Below, in pieces: positions 50,101-50,294 of a stretch of DNA of 64,000 bases; within the stretch, counting starts at the first letter, position 1; the number at the start of each line of letters is the position of its first letter. Location of the stretch: the NCBI GenBank assembly GCA_020002185.1, contig CM034531.1, positions 43,346,367 through 43,410,366 of the forward strand, read 5' to 3'. The position numbers were made by a program, and so were the translations under genes. The notes under the pieces were generated by a model that had not been told where the DNA came from, searched no databases, and saw only the letters and a list, made by a program, of their open reading frames with translations. Origin of the DNA: Paraescarpia echinospica. Taxonomy: Eukaryota; Annelida; Polychaeta; Sabellida; Siboglinidae.

Positions 50101-50294
50101 TGACCAACTCTGTACCTGTTACAAACTGCAGTCGGAGTTTGTCCTTCGTCGTATCGAACGGTTGTTTCAGCCGAATGGTAAATTGGAAGTCTTGACCACG
50201 TCGTAGAATCAAGTCGGACACGTGATACTGATCAGTGTGGTGGTCCCTCTTGTTAGCGTCGATGTTAAGATTGACCGTCACATCTTCGGCGGTG
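21132..50294 (-). CDS. TGM: Transglutaminase (TGM1-like), ten exons, 5' and 3' ends missing
   Basis: Exons in order: 50116-50294, 49437-49721, 46120-46238, 41716-41823, 40806-40983, 24982-25117, 23939-24042, 23582-23824, 22049-22134, 21132-21333. Each has AG/GT borders and all nine junction phases agree, giving about 546 codons. Domains: N-terminal beta-sandwich ([18 protein letters not shown]), catalytic core with active-site Cys in [10 protein letters not shown], His in NFHVWNEAW and Asp in [12 protein letters not shown], Ca2+-binding region ([11 protein letters not shown]), and part of beta-barrel 1. The enzyme cross-links Gln and Lys side chains. The blocks [19 protein letters not shown] and [11 protein letters not shown] look closest to TGM1. 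The first exon(s) and about 180 C-terminal residues are not found; the latter may lie in the N gap. Introns carry a LINE, a Polinton, a 2.1-kb transposon and several satellites, yet all exons are open. Confidence 0.9.
21745..21778. repeat. AT microsatellite in a transglutaminase intron
   Basis: An uninterrupted (AT)n tract directly visible in the sequence. Confidence 0.8.
22049..22134 (-). CDS. TGM: Transglutaminase linker exon
   Basis: 86 nt. Acceptor CAG at 22135-22137; donor GTAAG at 22044-22048. Encodes [20 protein letters not shown], the charged linker after the HPEG block. Confidence 0.78.
22670..23540. repeat. Composite minisatellite in a transglutaminase intron
   Basis: 22670-23150 is built from about 21-bp units of the form CTGCCTCACCCGCCATTCACT. 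23150-23540 shifts to a related array, CATCCTACCCCACAACCTGT alternating with CTCACACATCATG. It reads open in several frames only because it is repetitive. Confidence 0.85.
23582..23824 (-). CDS. TGM: Transglutaminase exon: core end, Ca2+-binding region
   Basis: 243 nt. Acceptor CAG at 23825-23827; donor GTGGGG at 23576-23581. Encodes [25 protein letters not shown] and [14 protein letters not shown]. Confidence 0.9.
23866..23928. repeat. GTGC/GT microsatellite next to a splice donor
   Basis: (GTGC)n passing into (GT)n. It ends 11 bases from the 3' border of the 23939-24042 exon, inside the following intron. Confidence 0.8.
23939..24042 (-). CDS. TGM: Transglutaminase exon with catalytic His and Asp
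   Basis: 104 nt. Acceptor TAG at 24043-24045; donor GTGCGT at 23933-23938, touching a GTGC/GT microsatellite. Encodes NFHVWNEAW and [15 protein letters not shown]. Confidence 0.9.
24053..24466. repeat. Long imperfect hairpin (fold-back element) in a transglutaminase intron
   Basis: The left arm (about 24053-24242) ends GATAAGGATTTATTTA and the right arm (24276-24466) begins TAAATAAATCCTTATC. The arms pair through ATCACTAGAT...AGCGCACGCTTGTCTTG and on to AGATTGCGCTATTCCA. The loop is about 33 nt. Probably a fold-back MITE. Confidence 0.8.
24982..25117 (-). CDS. TGM: Transglutaminase exon: [12 protein letters not shown] block
   Basis: 136 nt. Acceptor CAG at 25118-25120; donor GTCAGT at 24976-24981. 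Encodes [20 protein letters not shown] and ends DDSIW. It is separated from the active-site exon by a 15.7-kb intron holding the LINE and Polinton. Confidence 0.9.
25380..26142 (-). pseudogene. LINE reverse transcriptase, 3' half (left flank of the Polinton)
   Basis: Minus-strand translation gives [52 protein letters not shown] and [20 protein letters not shown]. These are reverse transcriptase domains from fingers to thumb of a Jockey-superfamily LINE, with the catalytic box read as YSDD. Frames are broken at several points. It continues the fragment at 39736-40480, which is interrupted by the Polinton insertion. Confidence 0.82.
26143..26148. repeat. Left 6-bp target-site duplication
   Basis: TGCATG immediately left of the TIR; the identical direct copy is at 39730-39735. 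A 6-bp duplication is the Polinton/Maverick standard. Confidence 0.82.
26149..27123 (+). repeat. Left terminal inverted repeat (about 975 bp)
   Basis: Matches the reverse complement of 38707-39729, with indels, from the terminal AGTAG to a few codons into the first gene. It contains direct repeats GGTCAAGGTCAAGTACACGG (26218-26285), then about ten degenerate units of a C-rich motif such as GCGCCACCTAGCGGA, then CACGTGAC/TTCGGCAC repeats and a TATA-initiator promoter. Confidence 0.88.
27029..27066 (+). promoter_or_regulatory. TATA-initiator promoter in the left TIR
   Basis: TATATAAG at 27029-27036 and TCATTC at 27061-27066, which matches the metazoan initiator consensus TCAKTY. The A of the initiator is about 32 nt after TATAAG. 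CACGTGAC and TTCGGCAC lie just upstream. Confidence 0.65.
27101..27667 (+). CDS. RPA-like single-stranded DNA-binding protein (OB fold with zinc ribbon)
   Basis: 188 residues from ATG at 27101, chosen because the equivalent ATG starts the gene at the other end and because upstream in-frame triplets lack ATG. Residues 1-25 form the leader LKTPYYRPR...[11 protein letters not shown] shared in type with the NADAR gene. Residues about 55-188 resemble the C-terminal DNA-binding domain of RPA70: a beta strand IKIRGLLID, a zinc ribbon with C80, C83, C97 and H100 (CRYCKK...LQCERHG), and a beta-rich remainder with WLTLFDQ and a helical [17 protein letters not shown]. The likely role is binding single-stranded DNA during element replication. 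Zinc ligands are read from the sequence; the function is inference. It is transcribed inward from the left TIR with an estimated 5' UTR of about 38 nt. Confidence 0.72.
   Translation: MLKTPYYRPRNAADSSDEDEQTSRPIMPVINRSSVPSEPDVVDVVDISALEATVSSDAVIKIRGLLIDRVRQHTPLYIGCRYCKKRMITDDRGHLQCERHGYVASDVHFVVHMYFVETATGRSIWLTLFDQCMAVLLDVNAETFAGMDETMQTYKLNSLTGTRVSLTIKKTRRDTYTNFNVTRVEVIH
27690..28199 (+). pseudogene. Small downstream frame interrupted by two in-frame stops
   Basis: One continuous frame runs from about 27690 to TAA at 28197-28199, broken only by TGA at 27909-27911 and TAG at about 28002-28004. It lacks an ATG near its start and overlaps the end of the OB-fold gene in a different frame. The first part is a Thr/Ala/Val-rich repeat ([16 protein letters not shown]). 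The middle part has a possible zinc cluster ([16 protein letters not shown]). The last part is helical ([20 protein letters not shown]). It could be a broken gene, a readthrough product or spliced exons; TTGACTAG just before the last segment could be an acceptor. I do not know its function. Confidence 0.45.
28253..28310 (+). terminator. Shared 3' end with poly(A) signal, left copy
   Basis: GGAGCGCGACCTGTAAATAC... with AATAAA near 28277. It is the inverted twin of 37801-37858, with only a few differences over 58 bp. It probably ends the left terminal transcript. Confidence 0.7.
28377..28470. repeat. ACTC microsatellite
   Basis: An uninterrupted (ACTC)n tract inside the Polinton. Confidence 0.9.
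28535..29090 (+). repeat. Coding-like minisatellite inside the Polinton
   Basis: About 90-120-bp higher-order units made of ACGAGACTACGGATGACACA and GAGACAAGAGACGAGACTAT blocks. One frame stays open and reads [23 protein letters not shown] acidic repeats, but there is no convincing start, and a frame change occurs at about 28895. Probably a satellite, though an acidic repeat protein is not excluded. Confidence 0.8.
29098..29840 (+). repeat. Second minisatellite inside the Polinton, hairpin-containing units
   Basis: About a dozen units of roughly 55 bp built on AATAGACGGGTTATCGCG and GCAAAGCAAAGCAAA. Most units include TTTGCTTCAGAAGCAAA, a perfect short hairpin. The distal copies (29700-29830) lose the hairpin segment. 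Confidence 0.88.
29892..30521 (+). CDS. C2H2 zinc-finger/MALVDPR protein, N-terminal part, ending at an in-frame TAA
   Basis: 209 residues. The finger (C24, C27, H40, H43 or C46: [20 protein letters not shown]) is followed by a Ser/Thr/Pro-rich linker, then [17 protein letters not shown] at about residue 112 and a helical [20 protein letters not shown]...[13 protein letters not shown]. The MALVDPR-type segment recurs in Polinton-like loci of invertebrates; its role (a core or virion protein?) is unknown to me. The TAA at 30519-30521 is followed by an open continuation in the same frame to 30968. An internal ATG at 30225 in good context (GACCATGG) matches the start of the short paralogue at 36532-36714, so the finger may be an added N-terminus. 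Confidence 0.68.
   Translation: MSLSTVLLAANKPTPSPSLAPFRCPDCKRYFTRRNNWKSHIAHNRCRSSTNTTTTSTTLFNSLASVPTSTSVSLAPATSSTFSTPIQVPTMTHVPTVPSISSTFPVPSQVTMEYTKKMALVDPRILENIQPQRPSTANPIERVLQRLDNEMLDILERNDIHEREKVVLYNQVLNRYNDLSDKRIQEPVRVVIEKIPSEEKNKVQPANEN
30522..30968 (+). CDS. In-frame continuation of the MALVDPR protein (C-terminal half)
   Basis: The same frame as the preceding gene, with no stop between 30522 and 30966. An ATG at 30576 could start a separate 130-residue protein. It contains [30 protein letters not shown], a WETFARGL helix and a very basic C-terminus ([18 protein letters not shown]) ending RWEPY. The basic tail is nearly the same as that of the short paralogue on the minus strand. It is probably a DNA- or capsid-binding protein that was once a single chain with the upstream half; whether it is expressed by reinitiation or readthrough, or is dead, is open. 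Confidence 0.62.
   Translation, partial: VVEKESIENEIIDSVPKTMKHKARRLLDKIKGAVSWNDRGEMMYRNKAVPGSNIVDLVNDVFRKRKSFEPVGWETFARGLKDVNTPMDLVGNLDRWLYMQTASVDGDISKEASIPFDSGRRRHRRRPASSRRAAHSATPFQITRWEPY
31020..31105. terminator. Convergent poly(A) signals
   Basis: AATAAA occurs on the plus strand near 31028 and 31058, and CAATAAA on the minus strand near 31098. They serve the plus-strand gene and the protease end of the minus-strand run, which meet here. Confidence 0.6.
31152..31604 (-). CDS. Adenain-like cysteine protease (Polinton PRO)
   Basis: 150 residues. The catalytic set of the adenovirus protease family is visible: H54 in [10 protein letters not shown]70 in [10 protein letters not shown]100 and C107 spaced Q-x6-C in [13 protein letters not shown]. 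In Polintons this enzyme is thought to mature virion proteins. The start ATG (31602-31604) overlaps the stop of the upstream capsid gene in a TGATG arrangement, which suggests translation by reinitiation. Intact, and close to the usual family length. Confidence 0.9.
   Translation of the reverse strand: MDTAQIERLLAADAYTRTVVRGVLPKDGLPTTPMTTYPAASVCNTHSSNEPGQHWICMFIAKNGRGDYFDSYGLPPRHDEFVDFLQSNCVTWTFNKRTLQSPLSNVCGQYCVVYLLHRSRGVPTKTFVNTFGNDLVINDCRVFDFVKSAK
31604..32908 (-). CDS. Capsid protein of the F54H12.2 family (probable major capsid protein)
   Basis: 434 residues with conserved blocks [92 protein letters not shown] and a C-terminal [19 protein letters not shown]. These define the family annotated in many invertebrates as F54H12.2-like, a Polinton/Maverick capsid component. 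Its beta-rich composition fits a double jelly roll, which I infer rather than see. It begins 2 bases after the stop of the 136-residue gene and ends in a 1-base overlap with the protease. No frame damage. Confidence 0.85.
   Translation of the reverse strand: MAFVHQLSCEGVKSELDLFSLPTTQTSIEHAQWIEHRPVASIGSGGPIEFLLPGSGDDYLDVANTYLLVRARVVKGNGDDIAQAAAVGPVNNWMHSLFSQVDVSLNGTLVTPSTNTYPYRAYIETLLSHGAEAKKSQLTSALWYKDTAGHMDATDDANTGLQKRKTYISGSRIVDMMGRLHVDLFFQDRYLLNGVDVKIRLVQSKDAFALMGAGGDNADYKVRIVEAILFARKAKLNPAVQMGHIKALQKGTAKYPLRRVDCKVFSIPRGAMSHTHENVYLGVLPKRIVLCCIDNDAYNGTFAKNPFHVKHNNLNFLALYVDGQQVPAKPLQPNFNDGSYVRSYSNLFAGTGKMFQDEGNNISRDEFGKGHTLFAFDITPDCFDGPHFNLLHKGNLRVEMHFNQPLDQTINVVVYGEFETVLEIDRNRNVVYDY
32911..33321 (-). 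CDS. Small basic glycine-rich virion-type protein (pX/pVI-like)
   Basis: 136 residues. The N-terminus [20 protein letters not shown] is followed by a Gly/hydrophobic amphipathic stretch ([20 protein letters not shown]) and a Lys/Arg-rich C-terminus ([10 protein letters not shown]). This resembles small adenovirus/Polinton core or membrane-lytic proteins in composition; homology is not proven. The ATG at 33321 overlaps the stop of the penton-like gene A in ATGA. A truncated copy of its first 24 codons lies at 34237-34309. Confidence 0.65.
   Translation of the reverse strand: MSRNRSYEDYYVRQVGNGLPVFVGARVQRGHGLGSLFGGLIRSAMPLIKRGALALGKGALKTGLGVAGDVLSGQSIKESAKRRAKETGKDMISRVLGSSGPPGIRNAPIKRKPTRTLASVAKRRRRQKTRRDDIFD
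33318..34190 (-). CDS. Penton-like minor capsid protein, paralogue A
   Basis: About 290 residues from ATG at 34190 (an upstream in-frame GTG is not used). The first 57 residues ([31 protein letters not shown]) are identical to paralogue B. The last 100 or so ([19 protein letters not shown]..., [33 protein letters not shown]) are nearly identical. The middle (about 58-190) is different and longer. This N-terminal signature is typical of proteins beside the F54H12.2 gene in Polinton-like loci, taken to be the vertex/penton single jelly roll. The stop overlaps the next ATG. Confidence 0.75.
   Translation of the reverse strand: MSSDFYLTLPSNASMELNPDNTLTHYVTALPQRISLVGQWECGLVEIQYPHSWYNVREADNRFYLNEQDHTGLYNTAKIEHGYYYSPVILIYNINKALARMSKDGMKAKFIYSDISQRVTLRMTPHTVFNIPFQSAMQSILGFHPSAVTSPKATATREYKLGKKDIDLKLSSIVYDTPNNDEYTFRKEADSVVDMAQGFYSLYVYTDVVESRVVGDIVVPLLRIVPLEGNHGDVVSKSFDNVQYVPVLHKEFTTIEIDIRDDTGRRVPFERGRVTATLHFRRRKPSFFET
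34237..34309 (-). pseudogene. Truncated copy of the pX-like gene created by the tandem duplication
   Basis: Repeats the start of the 136-residue gene ([15 protein letters not shown] followed by GLPVFVG), then breaks off at the duplication joint. The ATG at 34309 overlaps the stop of penton-like B exactly as in the intact arrangement. Left of it, 34200-34236 is a shortened copy of the segment at about 35100-35145. Confidence 0.85.
34306..35088 (-). CDS. Penton-like minor capsid protein, paralogue B
   Basis: About 260 residues from ATG at 35088. Its N-terminal 57 residues are identical to paralogue A and its C-terminal third is almost identical, with a distinct, shorter middle ([20 protein letters not shown] ... 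YYYVKKAE). The start lies 11 nt inside the membrane-protein gene upstream and the stop overlaps the relic pX-like ATG. Intact. Two vertex-type proteins with different central domains could be alternative host-binding or vertex forms (inference). Confidence 0.75.
   Translation of the reverse strand: MSSDFYLTLPSNASMELNPDNTLTHYVTALPQRISLVGQWECGLVEIQYPHSWYNVREEETYFAVKVDGTTYVVNIEAGHYDSPQALIRATNRIIKSPIKEKEIKLSYSDTTQKVTIHMIENISFSVYSLKLQHLLGLSQAVYTTPEEEGPDYYYVKKAESVVDMAQGFYSLYVYTDVVEPRVVGDTVVSLLRVVPIEGKHGDVVSKSFDNVQYVPVLHKEFTTIEIDIRDDTGRRVPFERGKVTATLHFRRHKPSFFET
35078..35350 (-). CDS. Small single-pass membrane protein
   Basis: 90 residues from ATG at 35350. A polar N-terminus, a conserved-looking [15 protein letters not shown], one strong transmembrane segment ([20 protein letters not shown]) and a second hydrophobic stretch near [14 protein letters not shown]. 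It is the first gene after the TATA-initiator promoter at 35356-35391 and probably heads the run: membrane protein, penton B, penton A, pX-like, capsid, protease. Function unknown; similar small membrane proteins sit at this place in related loci. Confidence 0.6.
   Translation of the reverse strand: MEDTTDVQFENTELEDTGSNSRRWVLFGNTCPKSEIVFFCQIVILYTVILVSIYNLTKVDGNSNLWTALLSSCLGYLLPNPSMKRGEHVV
35356..35391 (-). promoter_or_regulatory. TATA-initiator promoter of the structural gene run
   Basis: Minus strand: TATAAAGG (TATAAA at 35386-35391) then TCATTC at 35356-35361, with the initiator A about 32 nt downstream. The TATA box lies inside the end of the integrase coding sequence. Confidence 0.62.
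35380..36495 (-). CDS. Retrovirus-type integrase with C-terminal chromodomain (Polinton INT)
   Basis: 371 residues. The DDE triad is D89 (WQADLVEM), D150 (LQTDKGKEF) and E185 ([10 protein letters not shown]), spacing 34 residues between the last two, typical DD35E. Conserved IDVFSKKAW follows the first D. A small beta domain ([14 protein letters not shown]) and a chromodomain-like C-terminus ([32 protein letters not shown]) follow. It belongs to the F54H12.3-type transposon integrases. It would cut the TIR ends and insert with the 6-bp stagger seen here. Intact and of normal length. Confidence 0.93.
   Translation of the reverse strand: MSPRVGKKTKRSHDVLKSIYYDTKLTGSYGGVDALHRASRASHASRVSSKEVKRWLSEQDTYTLHKPVTYRFRRRRVVVGGINQQWQADLVEMSRLKRYNDGHTLILTVIDVFSKKAWSVPLKNKSGPSLTTAFRRLLKDNDGPLSLQTDKGKEFLNRQLQEFLKEKGIHHFTTHNEEIKACIVERFNRTLKTRMWRYFTKKQTLKYLDVLHHLVDSYNDSYHISIGMAPSEVNVINQEEVWQRLYGNEGHRKVKPVLKVGDHVRISKVKRQFKKGYLPNWSDEIFTVKTVRLSDPPVYRLIDDEDSPIEGTFYEQELQKVVVAKDKLYRIEKVLQQRKRGRKTQVLVKWVGYSDSFNSWLDKASLVAYKG
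36532..36714 (-). CDS. Short paralogue of the MALVDPR protein with the middle deleted
   Basis: 60 residues. [17 protein letters not shown] corresponds to residues from about 112 of the protein at 29892. The Arg-rich end ([16 protein letters not shown]...LRWEPC) corresponds to the C-terminus at 30880-30968. Roughly 185 residues between them are absent. It starts 10 bases after the stop of the 112-residue gene. It may be a functional mini-protein or a deleted duplicate. Confidence 0.6.
   Translation of the reverse strand: MEHPKKMALVDPRILDNVQLQPPSTSPIGSVRHRHRRRPVSSRRAVHSATPMQHLRWEPC
36725..37063 (-). CDS. Small basic/hydrophobic protein, possibly membrane-active
   Basis: 112 residues from ATG at 37063, about 8 nt after a predicted initiator. 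A helical N-terminus ([20 protein letters not shown]), a central [20 protein letters not shown] with a basic run, and a hydrophobic C-terminus after [20 protein letters not shown]. This order (NILKGN, basic, then Gly-Gly-hydrophobic) is common in small proteins next to Polinton ATPases. The exact role, perhaps membrane penetration or core packing, is inference. It heads a likely run with the 60-residue gene and integrase. Confidence 0.65.
   Translation of the reverse strand: MSARVKRNALCLCLLAKADPALARAIIDKGKPDLVHSLCECAQNILKGNVSLKKDHKTKLRRYKKDLRTLVIRKTGLHQKKRILQKGGFLAALLAPLATSLLAPLVTTLLQS
37067..37100 (-). promoter_or_regulatory. TATA-initiator promoter of the 112-residue gene
   Basis: Minus strand: TATAAATA at 37093-37100 and TCATTC at 37067-37072, about 30 nt apart measured to the initiator A. 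The leader before the ATG is only about 8 nt. It overlaps the 3' end of the ATPase gene. Confidence 0.6.
37096..37731 (-). CDS. FtsK/HerA-type DNA packaging ATPase (Polinton ATP)
   Basis: 211 residues. Walker A GPTGCGKT (15-22), Walker B LVVIDDLM (83-90), and a downstream [20 protein letters not shown] segment with the sensor Gln-Asn. This is the short genome-packaging ATPase of Polintons and related viruses, expected to pump DNA into preformed capsids. Intact and of normal length. It has its own TATA-initiator promoter upstream (37741-37776). Confidence 0.92.
   Translation of the reverse strand: MDTRLVHPFTCIVAGPTGCGKTTFVVSLLRHSATLVNSPPEKITWCFGEWQTLYFALSTIHPNIEFVEGLPGVSSFDPKTRNLVVIDDLMSETDERVTKLFTKKSHHCNTSVIYLVQNVFPKGKESRTISINAQYMVLFKNPRDNTQVVNLAKQMYPGRIKYMQEAFRDATSVPHGYLFVDLKQATPEHLRLRTNIVKEPNKFQYAYLPKI
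37741..37776 (-). promoter_or_regulatory. TATA-initiator promoter of the ATPase gene
   Basis: Minus strand: TATAAG at 37771-37776 and TCAGTT at 37741-37746 (initiator consensus TCAKTY), 32 nt to the A. The leader is about 14 nt. Confidence 0.55.
37801..37858 (-). terminator. Shared 3' end with poly(A) signal, right copy
   Basis: On the minus strand GTGTTGTAATAAAATGTTC, with the flanks GGAGCGCGACCTGTAAATAC and CAAACCTTAT matching the left copy at 28253-28310. It lies 3' of the NADAR gene. Confidence 0.7.
37954..38730 (-). CDS. NADAR-domain protein (YbiA-like N-glycosidase fold)
   Basis: 258 residues if started at ATG 38730, the position equivalent to the left terminal gene; ATG 38742 is an alternative. 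Residues 1-30 and 52-80 are a tandem repeat of [20 protein letters not shown], the same leader type as in the OB-fold gene. A Pro-rich linker ([10 protein letters not shown]) leads to a NADAR domain at about 117-258: [55 protein letters not shown], and [25 protein letters not shown] proteins cleave N-glycosidic bonds in ADP-ribose-related substrates, and some remove ADP-ribose from DNA. Its role here (reversing host ADP-ribosylation, nucleotide metabolism) is inference. It is driven inward from the right TIR. Confidence 0.85.
   Translation of the reverse strand: MLKTPNYHTPAAFSDSDVDEPCCRPFEASGTRLQSLDVNRPPSPLYHDSANLKTPNYHAPAAFSDSDVDEPTSRPFEASTSRPHSASVNQPVVASSLYSPQPEPLPEPEVAVKPKRVEFSGADSPLSNLYPCRVKAFGRVFNSVEHAYQYRKALYHGDVECAERIKAAKHARLAKRKSKQIGETRSGCNDVRVHWMRHLFLAKFKASKDLRAVLLATRNAELVERESSKGGFWGLGRGYKNGRNTLGKLLCTVRANYL
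38707..39729 (-). repeat. Right terminal inverted repeat (about 1,020 bp)
   Basis: Inverted partner of 26149-27123, with many small indels. It ends AGTAGTAATAGAGG (inward reading) at 39729. It contains about ten units such as CCGCTAGGTGGCGCTAT (39499-39515), CCGACAGGTGGCGCTAT (39307-39323) and CCGCCAGGGGGCGCTATTG (39399 on). Confidence 0.88.
38759..38796 (-). promoter_or_regulatory. TATA-initiator promoter in the right TIR
   Basis: Minus strand: TATATAAG at 38789-38796 and TCATTC at 38759-38764, with the same spacing as the left TIR. CACGTGGGCGTGCCGAAAA-type repeats lie upstream at 38815-38880. Confidence 0.65.
39730..39735. repeat. Right 6-bp target-site duplication
   Basis: TGCATG immediately right of the TIR, a direct copy of 26143-26148. 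Confidence 0.82.
39736..40480 (-). pseudogene. LINE reverse transcriptase, 5' half (right flank of the Polinton)
   Basis: Minus-strand translation gives [20 protein letters not shown], then [20 protein letters not shown] (the pre-RT NxFF block, not the catalytic box), GPDHVSGRVLK-like and [11 protein letters not shown] segments, stopping at the insertion near the position where LINE proteins read RANRSVEDA. The minus-strand sequence resumes at 26142 with [13 protein letters not shown]. Broken by stops. Confidence 0.78.
40806..40983 (-). CDS. TGM: Transglutaminase active-site Cys exon
   Basis: 178 nt. Acceptor CAG at 40984-40986; donor GTCAGT at 40800-40805. Encodes [19 protein letters not shown] and the catalytic GQCWVF. 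Confidence 0.9.
41049..41122. repeat. GT/GC microsatellite in a transglutaminase intron
   Basis: (GT)n with interspersed GTGC units, directly visible. Confidence 0.85.
41484..41755 (-). repeat. Tandem array derived from an exon-intron junction of the transglutaminase gene
   Basis: Units of about 45 bp repeat the last 30 or so bases of the 41716-41823 exon plus the start of its intron. The true junction is at 41715/41716. Copies carry donor-like sequences at about 41664 (GTATG), 41618, 41574 and 41484 (GTAAG type) and a decayed one at 41530. The repeats still encode variants of [10 protein letters not shown]. Confidence 0.85.
41716..41823 (-). CDS. TGM: Transglutaminase exon preceding the active-site exon
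   Basis: 108 nt, phase 0 at both ends. Begins [15 protein letters not shown] and ends TRAISAM before donor GTAAG at 41711-41715. Its 3' end has been amplified into an intronic satellite (41484-41755). Confidence 0.85.
42300..44520 (-). pseudogene. Decayed CR1-like LINE: endonuclease and N-terminal reverse transcriptase
   Basis: In transcription order: a pre-endonuclease segment, [20 protein letters not shown] (endonuclease), [13 protein letters not shown] and [11 protein letters not shown] (endonuclease end), pre-[44 protein letters not shown] blocks in two rearranged partial copies (42600-42680 and 43060-43130), and [14 protein letters not shown] near 42350. A short AT-rich insertion sits at about 44120-44310. 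Frames are broken repeatedly; the 3' end is missing. It lies in the transglutaminase intron 41824-46119. Confidence 0.8.
44601..45299 (-). CDS. LINE ORF1-like protein with N-terminal zinc-type cysteines and repetitive basic linker
   Basis: About 230 residues, open, just 5' of the decayed endonuclease. The start is unclear: the frame continues upstream to about 45335 with [18 protein letters not shown], and a nearby ATG is in another frame. CDHCHSW...[10 protein letters not shown] looks like a PHD/RING-like finger, followed by a helix ([16 protein letters not shown]) and a long degenerate repeat of GGKxxGEKxT type. It is probably the 5' part of the same retrotransposon. Confidence 0.6.
   Translation of the reverse strand: MCDHCHSWVDFVLSGCGKSWAETKEEGLTFQCVGCWKVECLQKEMVRLRDIVKGMEIKISKETVVMERDDRKRGGNTVRLKEQSSGKMTAERRLKGGKVIGGETNGKPMTENVIGVKVTGEKMTAEKEGGKIGRETREENVMGGKMKGGKEVRANVIEEKSIKGTMTGGKVTREKATGKNGSEENVKGEKTTVGKTDANRRRSYSEAAIGGGAMSRETISWATLFSERQIRH
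46120..46238 (-). CDS. TGM: Transglutaminase exon: RQEYVLNE block
   Basis: 119 nt. Acceptor CAG at 46239-46241; donor GTAAAC. Encodes [19 protein letters not shown] and GRPWNFGQ, a near-invariant stretch leading into the catalytic core. Confidence 0.9.
46699..48808 (+). mobile_element. 2.1-kb TA-flanked DNA transposon with about 300-bp TIRs
   Basis: Ends are inverted: GGGACTGTTTGGTTCAGATT at the left versus GGGATTTTTTGGTTCAGGTT (inward) at the right, continuing through CTTCCAAAAGCAC, the GCCGCCATATTGGCGAAATCC-type segment, GACCTCTAACCC and GATTCTGATCTTATTT. TA flanks both sides. It lies in the transglutaminase intron between the 46120 and 49437 exons. Confidence 0.72.
47400..48298 (+). pseudogene. 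Decayed protein gene inside the 2.1-kb transposon
   Basis: Two frames with a break near 47650-47810. The first has [21 protein letters not shown] and [16 protein letters not shown]. The second has [58 protein letters not shown] and a Cys-rich end ([20 protein letters not shown]). The EADTxILxH...DTDVxVLA and Cys-rich C-terminal pattern is that of a repetitive protein common in marine invertebrate genomes. Its presence between TIRs suggests it is the transposase or a passenger. I cannot name the superfamily. Confidence 0.6.
48898..49061. mobile_element. Short palindromic MITE
   Basis: GGGGCCGGTTTCATGAAGCG at 48901 and its inverse CGCTTCATGAAACCGGCCCC ending at about 49058, with internal TTAAGAACGTTCTTA-like symmetry. 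No coding capacity. Confidence 0.75.
49437..49721 (-). CDS. TGM: Transglutaminase exon: end of N domain
   Basis: 285 nt. Donor GTGAGT at 49431-49436; acceptor AG at 49722-49723. Contains [11 protein letters not shown] and ends IIFNAWCK, the IxxFNPWC-type family landmark. Confidence 0.87.
49796..49824. repeat. GGTC microsatellite
   Basis: (GGTC)n directly visible in the intron near the 49437-49721 exon. Confidence 0.8.
50116..50294 (-). CDS. TGM: Transglutaminase exon: N-terminal beta-sandwich
   Basis: 179 nt. Acceptor CAG at 50295-50297; donor GTACAG next to 50116. Contains [20 protein letters not shown], typical of the start of the N domain in TGM1/FXIII-like enzymes. Confidence 0.85.
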